In this document: one piece after another, positions 38,363 through 47,494 of the stretch
Position numbering within the stretch: position 1 is the stretch's first letter
How the letters are laid out: the number at the start of each line of letters is the position of its first letter
Assembly: GCA_014695345.1 (NCBI GenBank)
Contig: JACJOC010000087.1
Coordinates: forward strand, 170,162 to 234,161
Direction: 5' to 3'
Length of the DNA stretch: 64,000 nt
DNA from: Cyanobacteria bacterium FACHB-471
GTDB taxonomy: Bacteria; Cyanobacteriota; Cyanobacteriia; Elainellales; Elainellaceae
Program-made: the position numbers and the translations under genes
Notes under the pieces: model-generated
The model's input: only the letters and a program-made list of their open reading frames with translations
Told to the model about the DNA's origin: nothing
Database searches by the model: none

Positions 38363-40252
38363 CTACTCGGTTTTGTAGCGCTCCAGCAAGGTGGGGAGGT
38401 GATCGTACCCATCTACGCCAATGACGCTGATGATGGCGGGTCGCTGCTGTTGCAGGTTAGTTTGAAAGGCTTCGTCTCCCAGTTGTCCTCGAATCACGGT
38501 GAGCAAGCCTGCGGGTTGTCGCCAAGTGTTGGAGGCAATTTGCTCTAACAGGTACATTCCTAAGCATCCGGTGTGGATGGCTTGAGCCGGATTTTGCAGC
38601 CGATGGTAAGCTTCTGCCAGATAAGCCAGGTTGATACCTTGCAGATACAGGTCGCCAGAAAATTGGGCTGCCTGGATGCCGCCTTCCAGGTAGGCGATCG
38701 CTGCCTGAGCCTGATCTAGTGCCACTTGGACAATTCCTAAACTGCTGAGGCAAAGGGCTTGACTCTGGCGATCGCCCAATTTCTCAGAAAGTTGTAGCCC
38801 TTGCTGGAGACGATCGATCGCGGATTCGTAAACCTCTGGCTCGGCTTGTTCAAGCTGCTGTGCCTGAAATACTTCGCTGTAACCCAGATTTGCCAGGGCA
38901 TTTGCTTCTCCCAGGCGATCGCCTGCTTGCCGACTGAGAATGACTGCTCGCTGGCTGTAGTTAATCGCTTCGGCGTAGCTGGTTTGGGCTATACAGGTGC
39001 GACTGAGATGGTTGAGGTTAGCAACTTCACAGGGGCGATCGCCTGCTTCACGAGCCACTTCGAGCGCTTGCTGGTGAAACGCGACGGACTGCTCGACCCG
39101 ACCTTGAGCGCGGAAGGAATAGCCTAACAGCGTTAAAATTCTCGCCTTTTCCTGGGTTCCTTCGGCTCGGCGCAGAGGCTCATCTAGATAGTCCAACGCA
39201 TTTCGCAGATACTCACCCGAAAATGAAGCAAAAATGCCGCCATAGAGCGGGAAATAGTCTCGCTGAGCAAAGGTTCGCAAAATCTGAAGCGTGAGCTGCG
39301 AACAGCCATCGCCCAAATTGGTCTGAGAAATAGCGATCGCAGCTTGACGAATGCCCGTTGCAAGCTGCGACCAGATCACCGCAAATGCTAGGAATGTTGA
39401 AATTGAGAGCTTTGCCCCAACTTTAGAGTCATAAACTAGCTTGTCAAACCAGTTAACTAAGCCTTGCTGAAGGCACCGCAAGACGACGACTAGCTCAACC
39501 AGCGCACTTAAATCTAGATTGGTGGACTGGGACGCGGCCCACTCCACGACCGATTTTTCCAGAGACAGGGCTTGAAACAGAGATTGAGGCATCGGGCTAT
39601 TCACTTGCTTTGCCCAAAGCGCCCAAGGTCCACGCTGTCCGGGAACTCCTTCAAAACCAAGCTGTCCCCGTCCCTGCTCATAAATCCAGCTAACCAGGTG
39701 GTCTTCCAATCGCTGCCACGAGGTTAAACCCTGGGTCAAACCCTGAGAAAGCTGCTGCAATTCTTGCTGGGCGTTGGCATCTGTTGTGGCTTCGGGTTGT
39801 GCGCTCTGCTGCTGTAGTGTTTTTGCGAGTCGCTGAAGTTGTGACAGAGTAAGCGCCTGAGCGCGATTGGGGTCAGTCAGCTTAAGGAACGTGTGCAGGC
39901 GATCGCCTGTTTCAGCGGTGACAATCTGCTGAATTGCCCGGGTTAGTGCTTCCGTTGCCTGGTTTTGTTCTTGCCAACGCTCCCATTCTCCCCGAATGGT
40001 CTGCAACGCTCGTAAGCTACGAACCGCTTTTGCCTGCTTAAATTCATCCCCCTGCGTTTGAGTTTGGCGCTGAGTCGTAGCAATGCGATCGCCCAAACAT
40101 CGCTCAAAAATCTCGCCCGTTCCTGGACTCACGCCCTCAACTAGCATTTTGTAAACCTGCTCTTTGGAGCGAATTTGCCCCTTGAGCGTAGCTTGAACAA
40201 TCTTATCAATCAGTTCTAAATAGCGATCGCGCAGAGATAGGGAATCGGACAT
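38363..40252 (-). CDS. Tetratricopeptide-repeat protein
   Basis: 629 residues. The N-terminal 330 residues are helical and not assigned. From about 360 onward TPR helices recur, for example YLDEPLRRAEGTQEKARILT, then QSVAFHQQALEVAREAGDR and YAEAINYSQRAVILSRQAGDR, each ending in the A-x-x-x-GD turn of the nested ATPase-regulator type. Such repeats are protein-binding scaffolds. No enzymatic domain seen. It stands alone; the partner is unknown. Confidence 0.8.
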   Translation of the reverse strand: MSDSLSLRDRYLELIDKIVQATLKGQIRSKEQVYKMLVEGVSPGTGEIFERCLGDRIATTQRQTQTQGDEFKQAKAVRSLRALQTIRGEWERWQEQNQATEALTRAIQQIVTAETGDRLHTFLKLTDPNRAQALTLSQLQRLAKTLQQQSAQPEATTDANAQQELQQLSQGLTQGLTSWQRLEDHLVSWIYEQGRGQLGFEGVPGQRGPWALWAKQVNSPMPQSLFQALSLEKSVVEWAASQSTNLDLSALVELVVVLRCLQQGLVNWFDKLVYDSKVGAKLSISTFLAFAVIWSQLATGIRQAAIAISQTNLGDGCSQLTLQILRTFAQRDYFPLYGGIFASFSGEYLRNALDYLDEPLRRAEGTQEKARILTLLGYSFRAQGRVEQSVAFHQQALEVAREAGDRPCEVANLNHLSRTCIAQTSYAEAINYSQRAVILSRQAGDRLGEANALANLGYSEVFQAQQLEQAEPEVYESAIDRLQQGLQLSEKLGDRQSQALCLSSLGIVQVALDQAQAAIAYLEGGIQAAQFSGDLYLQGINLAYLAEAYHRLQNPAQAIHTGCLGMYLLEQIASNTWRQPAGLLTVIRGQLGDEAFQTNLQQQRPAIISVIGVDGYDHLPTLLERYKTE

Positions 40253-40461
40253 GAGCTAGAGAAAAAATGGGTAGGCATTGGCAGCTTTTCGCTTCAGGTA
40301 AAGGCAACGCCAAAGGAAAAGATTTATTTACACGTCCTTCTAGAGTAGTCGGAATCCTCCTAGATCTGCATTTGCTGCGATCGAGGAAAAATTAACAGAG
40401 CTCTGAAAGAGGTTTTTCTGTCATGGATACGACCGACCATTCTTCTCTAACGGCACCGTGC

Positions 40462-40719
40462 TTAAAAATCGTCTTGGTTTCTAGCGGAAACACTCTCAGG
40501 CATTGCCGAATCGTTCCCGACTGTCACTGAACTGTTCCCGCCCGTTGCCGAATCGTTCCTGCCCGTTGCTGAACCATTCCCGACCATCGCTGAATCGTTG
40601 CCGACTATCGCTGCATTATTCCCGACCATAATGGAATCGCTCTTAACCACTTCGGGATCATTTGCGATCGCCCCAAAATCATTCCCGATCTGCTCCAGGC
40701 TCACCCACGACCTAATCAA
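40462..40719 (-). CDS. Possible heptapeptide-repeat small protein (85 aa)
   Basis: The frame starts TTG at 40719, overlapping the amidase stop (TTGA), and is built almost entirely of seven-residue repeats such as AMVGNGS, AIVGNDS and VTVGNDS. Ten units can be aligned. The consensus is A-[MTI]-V-G-N-[DG]-S. It could be a real small protein translated by coupling from the amidase mRNA, or simply a minisatellite that happens to stay open. There is no Shine-Dalgarno and no recognisable domain. Confidence 0.35.
   Translation of the reverse strand: MIRSWVSLEQIGNDFGAIANDPEVVKSDSIMVGNNAAIVGNDSAMVGNGSATGRNDSATGGNSSVTVGNDSAMPESVSARNQDDF
40488..40697. repeat. 21-bp minisatellite, about ten units
   Basis: Contiguous 21-bp units from 40488 to 40697 without spacers. 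Central units (40509-40613) are closest to the type beginning GAATCGTTCCCG; outer units are degenerate. Because 21 is divisible by 3, the array stays open in frame. Confidence 0.85.
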
Positions 40720-43700
40720 GTGCTTGTCAAAGTTGGCTGAATGTACTGGCGAATGTATTGCAGAGCGCCGCTGGCGATCGCCCTTGCTAATTGACTGCGA
40801 TGATCAGGGTCAGCCAGTTTTGCGGCATCTTCTTGTCCTGTCACAAAGCCCAACTCAACCAGCGTGGCGGGCATTGAGGTATACCTCAACACATAGAAGT
40901 TGGCTTGTCGCACTCCCCGGTCTTTGACCGTGATGCTCTCCAAGATGCTGCTGTGAATTGCTGAGGCGAGGCGAGAACCGCTCGTAGAACCGGGGTAATG
41001 ATAGGTTTCTAACCCGTTCACCTCCGGTCGGCTAAGGCTAATCGCGTTGGCATGAATGCTGAGAAATAGATTTGCCCTGGCTTGTTCGGCAATGTTAACT
41101 CTGGGTGCTAGTTCTATCGTGCGATCGTCAGGGCGAGTCATGACAACCCTGATGCCTTGCTGCTGCAACAATTCAGCAATTTGTTGAGCAACCGACAGGT
41201 TAATATCTTTTTCGCGCAAACCGTCAATTCCGATCGCTCCCGGATCGTTGCCGCCATGCCCCGGATCAACCACCACGAGGATCGCGGCGGCGGTTGGGGT
41301 CGGAGCGGGAGATGGGGAGGCAGGAGGCGTTGGAGTAACAGGTGGCGGAACCGGAATGGAAATCGGTGCAGGCGTTGGACTTGGCGCAGCGACGGGCGGT
41401 GTGGGAGTTGGACTGGGTGCAGCAACAGGGGGTGCGGGAGATGGGCTAGGCGCAACGACAGGCGGCGTGGGGATGACAGGCAGTGGAACGGGAATGGGAA
41501 TAGGCGCAGGAGAAGGGGTGGGTCTTGGTGTAGCGACGGGAACGGGCGCAGGAGAAGGGGTGGGGGTGGGTCGTACGGAAACCACCGGTAACGGCGTGGG
41601 TGCTGGAGTAGGTGCTGGCGTCGGAGAAGCAGCCGGAGGGGTGGGTGAAACGATAGGGACTTGCTCTCCCGCAGGGGCGTTGGAATTGGGGTCGACGATG
41701 TAGGACGAGGCGATCGCGGGCGATCGCGCTGCCTGCACCATTGCCTGATAAACCATTGCTGCGACTTCCCCACGAGTGGCTTCGCGGTTGGGGTTGAGCC
41801 GATTCACCTGGGGATAGTTCACCACAAGCTGAGCCTGGGTAGCGCTGGCGATCGCCCCCTGCATCTGAGCCGGAATTGCTGCGGCATCCTCATAGCGATT
41901 CAACAACTCTGTGTTTCCGGCAGGCAGTCCTAAGGCATTGGTCAAAGCCAGCAACACCTGAATTCGCGTGACGTTTTGGCTGGGTAGGAAGGTGCCGTTT
42001 TGGAAGCCAGCCATTAGCCCCCCCCGGTAAACGCGCTGAATGGACTCAGCCGCCCAAAAGTCAGCAGACACATCACTAAAACCGGCTGCTGCTCGCTTGG
42101 CAATGGGGTTAAAGGTGTTGTCTAAAAGCGCTGCATACTGAGCGCGATTCATGGTTGTGTCAGGTTTGAAGGTGCCGTCGGCAAAGCCCGTGATCACACC
42201 CTGACTAGCTAACCCCCGGACAAAGTCGGATGACCAGTGCGGCTGAATGTCAGCAAAGGAAGGCACCGAGATATCAGGATTGACAATGAACGGAGAATCG
42301 ATCGCCCTTGCCTGCCCTGCCGAGACGAGCGTTTGGTAAATCAGCGCTGCAACTTCAGCCCTGGTGATATCAACCATTGGCTCTAGCTGACTAACCTGGG
42401 GATGGTTAACCACAATTCGCTTTTGAGTAGCGGTAGCGACTGCGTTTGTGGCATAGCTGGGAATTTGGGCGCGATCGCGATACACGCCCAGCGAGTTAGG
42501 ATTGCCACCCGTCAGCTCCAGCCCGTTAATCAGCGAAACGATCGCCTGAATCCGCGTCAGGTTTTGGTTGGGACGAAAGGTGCGATCGGGAAAGCCTGCC
42601 AAGAAGCCCATCTGGTAAGCTTTGGCGATCGCACCTGCTGCCCAAAAGTTAGCTGCCACATCGACAAATGCTTGGTTTGCCCGTTTGATAGGCACGTTGA
42701 AGGCTTTGGCGATCGCCGCCGCATACTGAGCGCGAGTAATATTCAACTCCGGCTTAAAGGTGCCGTCTGGGAAGCCGCTGATAATGTCTCGCTCAACTAA
42801 GCCCCGGATAAAGGCTTCTGCCCAATATCCCCGGATGTCTGGCAGGTTCACTGCCCCAGTCACGGGCGTGGGTGTAGGTGTCGGCGTAGGTCGAGGGGTA
42901 GGCGTAGGTGCAGGTGACGGAGTAGATGTGGTTGGTCGAGGCGGAACGGGCGTGGGTGAAGGTGCCGGTAATGGCGCTGGAGCAATAACTTGACTTGCCA
43001 CAAAATCTACAGCCCCGTTTACCCGAATTGGATTGAGCTGATTGCCCACGGAGGTTAGCTTGACTGAAGTTGCATTACGCAGGTCAAACTCACCGTTACT
43101 GCGGAGGATATTGCCACCCGGATCTTGCCCTTTGCCCAGGTCAGGTAGCGCTGTGTTAGCCACTGCTAATCCGTCGCTTGTATTCCTCTCGACCAGGTTG
43201 TTTCGCAGCACCGGGCGAGAGTTGCCCGTGAGAACGATGCCAGAACGGTTTTCAAACACCTGATTGTCTACAATCAATGGCGCTGCGTTGTCACTGATGG
43301 CGATGCCGTAGCCTGTCTTCTGAAAAACATTGCGGCGAATTTCACCTTTCGCATTCCGAACAACGGAGATGCCGCTAGCTGCATTTTGCTGAAAAACGTT
43401 GTCGCTGACTTCTGGAGTGGCGTTGCCCGTCGCAAACACGCCCTCCCGTCCGCAGTTAATAAAGGTGTTGTTGGCGATGATCGGAGAGGTTGCTTCGATC
43501 CACACGCCTGTTCCCCGCTGTGCCCGATTGGTCACAATCACGCCCCTAAGCTGCGCCCCATTCTCCGGGCGAATCATCACATTTTGGCGGGCAAAGGTGG
43601 GGCTGTTAAATTCACCGCTACCATCCAGCACAATGCCCCGTCCCTTTTGCGCTTCGTTGCCCACGACGGTCACGCCAGCGGGAATCACCAGGGGGAATTG

Positions 43701-43874
43701 CTCACCACTAGCAGCATTGTAGGTTCCTGTTGTTAGTTGAATTCTCGTGCCAGATGTAGCTCGCTGGAGGGCACGGGTAATCGTCTTATAAGGAGCAGCT
43801 TGACTGCCTGCCGCGTTGTCATTGCCACTGGCAGGGTTCACGTAGAGCGTTGTAGGGGATGATGACTGAACCAT
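40716..43874 (-). CDS. Giant beta-helix / S-layer-homology / N-acetylmuramoyl-L-alanine amidase protein
   Basis: 1052 residues from the ATG at 43874; GGGAGG seven bases upstream fixes the start. Order: DUF1565-like right-handed beta-helix (8-295), Pro/Thr linker (300-340), six SLH modules in two triplets (about 345-720), a long Pro/Thr/Ala linker, and an Amidase_3 domain with zinc His873 in DPGHGG, Glu in REKD, His in SIHAN and catalytic Glu in LVELGFV. SLH triplets bind cell-wall polymers and the amidase cuts peptidoglycan stem peptides, so the protein must act in the envelope. Yet the N-terminus MVQSSSPTTLYVNP lacks a signal peptide. Each SLH has the usual FPDGTFKP-like and TRAQ elements; modules 3 and 6 are divergent. 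Confidence 0.92.
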   Translation of the reverse strand: MVQSSSPTTLYVNPASGNDNAAGSQAAPYKTITRALQRATSGTRIQLTTGTYNAASGEQFPLVIPAGVTVVGNEAQKGRGIVLDGSGEFNSPTFARQNVMIRPENGAQLRGVIVTNRAQRGTGVWIEATSPIIANNTFINCGREGVFATGNATPEVSDNVFQQNAASGISVVRNAKGEIRRNVFQKTGYGIAISDNAAPLIVDNQVFENRSGIVLTGNSRPVLRNNLVERNTSDGLAVANTALPDLGKGQDPGGNILRSNGEFDLRNATSVKLTSVGNQLNPIRVNGAVDFVASQVIAPAPLPAPSPTPVPPRPTTSTPSPAPTPTPRPTPTPTPTPVTGAVNLPDIRGYWAEAFIRGLVERDIISGFPDGTFKPELNITRAQYAAAIAKAFNVPIKRANQAFVDVAANFWAAGAIAKAYQMGFLAGFPDRTFRPNQNLTRIQAIVSLINGLELTGGNPNSLGVYRDRAQIPSYATNAVATATQKRIVVNHPQVSQLEPMVDITRAEVAALIYQTLVSAGQARAIDSPFIVNPDISVPSFADIQPHWSSDFVRGLASQGVITGFADGTFKPDTTMNRAQYAALLDNTFNPIAKRAAAGFSDVSADFWAAESIQRVYRGGLMAGFQNGTFLPSQNVTRIQVLLALTNALGLPAGNTELLNRYEDAAAIPAQMQGAIASATQAQLVVNYPQVNRLNPNREATRGEVAAMVYQAMVQAARSPAIASSYIVDPNSNAPAGEQVPIVSPTPPAASPTPAPTPAPTPLPVVSVRPTPTPSPAPVPVATPRPTPSPAPIPIPVPLPVIPTPPVVAPSPSPAPPVAAPSPTPTPPVAAPSPTPAPISIPVPPPVTPTPPASPSPAPTPTAAAILVVVDPGHGGNDPGAIGIDGLREKDINLSVAQQIAELLQQQGIRVVMTRPDDRTIELAPRVNIAEQARANLFLSIHANAISLSRPEVNGLETYHYPGSTSGSRLASAIHSSILESITVKDRGVRQANFYVLRYTSMPATLVELGFVTGQEDAAKLADPDHRSQLARAIASGALQYIRQYIQPTLTST

Positions 43875-44105
43875 CAAGCTTCCTCCCGATAAACTTTAGA
43901 TCCTAAGTTTGAGCGGTTCTTGACCACTTCACCCTCTGGCATGATTGCATACCCAATTCCCGTTTTGTTGAATAGACCTGTGCCTTTAGAAAGAATCTGC
44001 AATTTGTTCAACCTGCTGTAATTTAAGTTCTAGTAGAATCGACCCAATCGCTGTGGGGAAAGGTGCGATCGCCAATCATTCAAACTATCTTGCCAAAACG
44101 AAATT

Positions 44106-44858
44106 GTGGAATGGTACAGGAAAGACCTTGCATACATTCATGATGTTGGGCACAACGACTATGCCCTGAAATCTGCCCCTGGCATACTCAGTATCCTGGC
44201 AAAACACAATATCCATGACGGACTAATCGTGGACTTGGGCTGTGGTAGTGGGCTTTCAGCTTTAGAATTCACAGCAGCTCGTTATCGGGTCCTTGGAATC
44301 GACATTTCCGAGTCGATGGTTGCTTTGGCTCGTACTCGGGTTCCAAATGCTGAATTTCGAGTTGAGTCGCTGTTTGAGGCAGACATTCCTGATTGCCATG
44401 CTGTTGTCTCTATCGGCGAATGTTTGAATTACTTATTTGATCCAAACAACACTCGCACAAAGCTGATTCAACTTTTTCAACGGGTTTACAACGCGCTGGC
44501 TCCAGCAGGTGTATTTATTTTTGATGTTGCAGAGCCAGGACAGGTTGCACAAGGAACCATCACCAAAAGTTTCACTGAAGGAGAGGATTGGATCGTTCTA
44601 GTTGAAAAGCAGGAGGAGCAAACAGTCCTAACCCGACGAATCATCACTCTGCGTAAGCTGAAAGAACATCAGGAAGAACACTACAGAAGGGATGATGAGG
44701 TTCATCGTTTGCGGTTATATGAGGCGACAGAAGTGGCTGAACAACTTCGTCAAGTTGGTTTTCAGGTTCAAGTTATGCGTTGCTACGGCAACTATGACTT
44801 GCCCAATGCTCATGCTGCCTTTGTTGCCTGCAAACTACCCAACGACGAGAGGATTTAG
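44106..44858 (+). CDS. Class I SAM-dependent methyltransferase
   Basis: 250 residues. Motif I VDLGCGSGLSALE, an acidic residue ending strand 2 (GIDIS), and VSIGECLNYL and VFIFDVAEPG at the later motifs define a Rossmann methyltransferase. Substrate unknown. The start is GTG at 44106 with no strong ribosome-binding site. The next small gene begins 2 bp after its stop, suggesting coupling. Confidence 0.85.
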   Translation: MEWYRKDLAYIHDVGHNDYALKSAPGILSILAKHNIHDGLIVDLGCGSGLSALEFTAARYRVLGIDISESMVALARTRVPNAEFRVESLFEADIPDCHAVVSIGECLNYLFDPNNTRTKLIQLFQRVYNALAPAGVFIFDVAEPGQVAQGTITKSFTEGEDWIVLVEKQEEQTVLTRRIITLRKLKEHQEEHYRRDDEVHRLRLYEATEVAEQLRQVGFQVQVMRCYGNYDLPNAHAAFVACKLPNDERI

Positions 44859-44860
44859 AA

Positions 44861-45193
44861 ATGGTGATGGTCGTTGTAACGCTTAATTGCCTGATTGCTT
44901 CGTGTTGTCTCTTTGCAGCCTGGAGAATTTGGCGGCTAAGACGATTTTTGGCAAAGGTGACATCTACGCTGACGGCGGCTGAACGCAGCACGTATGCAGT
45001 TTTGTATGGTGCACCTCAGGGGATTGGCAGTGGGCAAACGGGAATTTATCAGTTGCGACGCAGCTACCAACAGCTACAGCCTCAGCTTCGGCAGCTTCAG
45101 CAGATTTTGGGATGGGTGAGGTTAGGGCAAAAGGCATGGCTGGGGCGATCGCGCTTTCTTTCCTCTCGGCGATCGCCCTACTTGCGCCGTTAA
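44861..45193 (+). CDS. Small membrane protein of unknown function
   Basis: 110 residues with one N-terminal membrane helix (about 3-22, VVVTLNCLIASCCLFAAW) and a basic, Gln/Arg-rich cytoplasmic tail with a likely coiled-coil (YQQLQPQLRQLQQILG). It starts 2 bp after the methyltransferase and is followed by the YtxH-like and DUF948-like genes in the same direction. The set looks like an envelope or stress operon, but promoters are not resolved. Confidence 0.65.
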   Translation: MVMVVVTLNCLIASCCLFAAWRIWRLRRFLAKVTSTLTAAERSTYAVLYGAPQGIGSGQTGIYQLRRSYQQLQPQLRQLQQILGWVRLGQKAWLGRSRFLSSRRSPYLRR

Positions 45194-45344
45194 TCCAATC
45201 TGGCAAGCTTAGCAAATCAGCAAATTAGCTCTGTATTGCTGCAATCAGCCGATTTCTGTGCTCAACTTCTATGATGTTGCAATAGGGCCAGTAATATAGT
45301 GAAATTCGCGAATCTACGATCAATTTTGAAATAGGAACGAAACG

Positions 45345-45704
45345 ATGTCAGATAATCGCTCTGGATCATCGGGGTCATTTTTGGGAGGCGTACTGTTAGG
45401 GGCTGCGGTCGGCGCAGTGACAGGGTTGCTTATGGCTCCGCGAACGGGTCGAGAAACGCGGCAATTGCTGAAAAAATCTGCGGATGCCCTACCAGAATTA
45501 GCAGAAGACCTTTCGACCAGTGTGCAGCTTCAGGCAGACCGACTCTCAGAAACCGCATTGCGAAACTGGGATGGCACCTTGACTCGACTGCGAGAGGCGA
45601 TCGCCGCTGGAGTAGAAGCCAGTCAGCGCGAACGCCAGGAAATCGGTCCAGCCGAAGATCGGGTCGTCGAACCTCAACCCACCGCTCACGACAGCTTGAT
45701 GTAG
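45345..45704 (+). CDS. YtxH-domain protein
   Basis: 119 residues. A Gly-rich membrane helix (FLGGVLLGAAVGAVTGLLMAP, about 12-32) is followed directly by the RTGRETRQLLKK motif, the hallmark of YtxH/gas-vesicle-like general-stress proteins. The rest is helical and acidic. AGGA lies upstream of the ATG. The DUF948-like gene follows by 10 bp. Confidence 0.85.
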   Translation: MSDNRSGSSGSFLGGVLLGAAVGAVTGLLMAPRTGRETRQLLKKSADALPELAEDLSTSVQLQADRLSETALRNWDGTLTRLREAIAAGVEASQRERQEIGPAEDRVVEPQPTAHDSLM

Positions 45705-45714
45705 GCAAAGACTT

Positions 45715-46320
45715 GTGGTTGATCCCCTATTTTGGTTAGGGCTATCTATTCTGCTTGTAGCAGTTAGCCTCACTGCGGTGCTCATCGTGGCACTGCCAGC
45801 TTTGCGTGAGTTGGCACGGGCAGCCCGCAGTGCCGAAAAATTATTTGATACCCTTAGTCGTGAACTGCCGCCGACTCTAGAAGCAATTCGGCTAACAGGG
45901 CTGGAAATCAGTGATTTAACGGACGAGGTCAGTGAAGGAGTCCAGAATGCAGGACAAGTCGTCCAGCAGGTTAATCAAAGCATTAGTGGCGTTCGGCAAG
46001 GCGCTCGACAGGCGCAAGTAACCACACGCGGCGTTTTTGCGGGCGTTAAAGCTGCCTGGAAGGTGTTTCAGCGCCCTTCCCGTCGTCCGGAGCGACTGTC
46101 TGCCAGTTCTAGAAGCGCTTTAGAGCTAGACAACAGCTATCGCCAGGACTATGCTCAGCGCGAGGATGTCTACAGTGCGGAACCAGAGGAGAACTGGAAC
46201 GATCAGCAGGACTTTGATCTCCCGCCTGAGAGCCAAAGCGAACTAGAGGAAATTCAACGAATTAGCAGAAACTCTGCTTATCTGCGAAAGCAAAGTTCCA
46301 CAACCCAGCCTGAAGATTAG
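45715..46320 (+). CDS. DUF948-like membrane protein
   Basis: 201 residues. An N-terminal membrane helix (4-28) is followed by amphipathic helices with repeated EI/SDL and VSEGVQNAGQVVQQVNQSI typical of DUF948/YtxG-like proteins, then a polar, disordered C-terminus. YtxG-YtxH pairs occur as general-stress operons in Firmicutes; the gene order here is the same pairing in reverse order, 10 bp apart. Start is GTG at 45715. Confidence 0.75.
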   Translation: MVDPLFWLGLSILLVAVSLTAVLIVALPALRELARAARSAEKLFDTLSRELPPTLEAIRLTGLEISDLTDEVSEGVQNAGQVVQQVNQSISGVRQGARQAQVTTRGVFAGVKAAWKVFQRPSRRPERLSASSRSALELDNSYRQDYAQREDVYSAEPEENWNDQQDFDLPPESQSELEEIQRISRNSAYLRKQSSTTQPED

Positions 46321-46349
46321 ATTTCCTGCCTAAATTACTTTGTGAAGCG

Positions 46350-46382
46350 TGAATAGTAGCGGCGCAGCCCCGCTACTATTCA
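46350..46382. repeat. 13-bp inverted repeat downstream of the DUF948-like gene
   Basis: TGAATAGTAGCGG and CCGCTACTATTCA with a 7-nt loop. Position, 30 bp after the stop, suits a terminator without T-run or a dispersed repeat. Confidence 0.6.
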
Positions 46383-46602
46383 GGCAGAGATTTGCAGAGA
46401 TCTACCGATTAGCGTCTTTGCCAGGGTGTCCGATTAGCTTGCAGGAGATGAATCGCAGATGAGATTTATGGCGATCGCTTTGCATCCTGGACGACATTGG
46501 TATTAGATTAAGTAAATAAGTGTAAAGAATTTCTCATCGAATCCTGAAATTCAGGGTCACTTATTAACATTTCTCTTTATTAGGGTTGAGCCAGAACCGT
46601 CG

Positions 46603-47418
46603 ATGCTAAATTTCTATCTGCCCAAACCTGCCGCTAAATTTCTCACCTGTGTCAGTGCATTTTTGCTGATCCTTTCGAGTTGGGCGATTGCCCCTGCTGC
46701 GCTGGCTTACGACAATCCTGAACTGTTGCCCGATACCTCCACCAACATCATCGACCTGGCAAACTCCCTCACTAGCATCCAGGAGGAGCAACTCGATGCA
46801 GAGTTAAACAGCTTTGAGGCAGAGACAGGCTGGAAGCTACGCGTGCTGACCCAGTTCGATCGCACTCCCGGTCGTGCCGTCAAAGATTTTTGGCAGTTAG
46901 ATGACAGAAGCGTTTTGCTGGTCGCAGACGCTCGCGGCGGCAACCTGCTTAACTTTAGCGTTGGCGATGACCTCTACGATTTGTTGCCCCGCACCTTCTG
47001 GATTGAGTTGCAAACCCGCTACGGCAACCAGTTCTTTGTCCGAGAAAACGGGGAAGACAGTTCCATTCTCGACGCTCTCGGTTCGATCGAAACCTGTCTG
47101 CGTCAAAATGGCTGTCGGGTGGTGCCGGGTTTGCCCAGAGAGCAGTGGATTTTAACCCTGATTACTTCCGTCGTTGGTGGAGTCGTTTTTGGTTTCGCGG
47201 CTCAATCTCGTCAGCCTAATCAGGTTTTTGCGTGGCAATGGGCGCTCATCTTTTCTCCGCTCTGGGGCATCCTCTTCATCGCCTTTGGACTCGGACCAGT
47301 AATCACCCGCACTACTGACTGGTTGCCGATTGTCCGCAACATTGCAGGCTTTGCTTTGGGAGCGCTTGTTGCTTACCTTTCTCCTATCATTAACGCTTCC
47401 TCTGCCTCTGAAACTTGA
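46603..47418 (+). CDS. psb32: Photosystem II repair protein Psb32 (TPM domain)
   Basis: 271 residues. A signal sequence ends near residue 35 (APAALA). A TPM domain (about 42-175) contains NIIDLANSLTS, ETGWKLRVLTQ, DDRSVLLVADARGGNLLNF and GDDLYDLLP, matching cyanobacterial Psb32 and plant TLP18.3. Three C-terminal membrane helices (about 187-205, 212-228, 242-262) are present. The family helps turn over D1 and reassemble photosystem II in the thylakoid lumen. It is probably monocistronic; the cobH-like gene begins 77 bp downstream. Confidence 0.88.
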   Translation: MLNFYLPKPAAKFLTCVSAFLLILSSWAIAPAALAYDNPELLPDTSTNIIDLANSLTSIQEEQLDAELNSFEAETGWKLRVLTQFDRTPGRAVKDFWQLDDRSVLLVADARGGNLLNFSVGDDLYDLLPRTFWIELQTRYGNQFFVRENGEDSSILDALGSIETCLRQNGCRVVPGLPREQWILTLITSVVGGVVFGFAAQSRQPNQVFAWQWALIFSPLWGILFIAFGLGPVITRTTDWLPIVRNIAGFALGALVAYLSPIINASSASET

Positions 47419-47494
47419 GATGATTGGCAAAGTGAGCGAATGTTTGCCAGCTTACTAGTAAGCTAAGTTATGACCAGCGTAATCCAGGATAGCG

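Noticed and set aside
40488..40697. Possible CRISPR array
   Set aside because: The units are contiguous 21-bp repeats with no spacers, and no cas gene is present.
41138..41773. Long alternative frames on both strands across the amidase linker
   Set aside because: They arise from the Pro/Thr-rich, low-complexity linker DNA, giving Arg/Leu- or Gly-rich junk translations.
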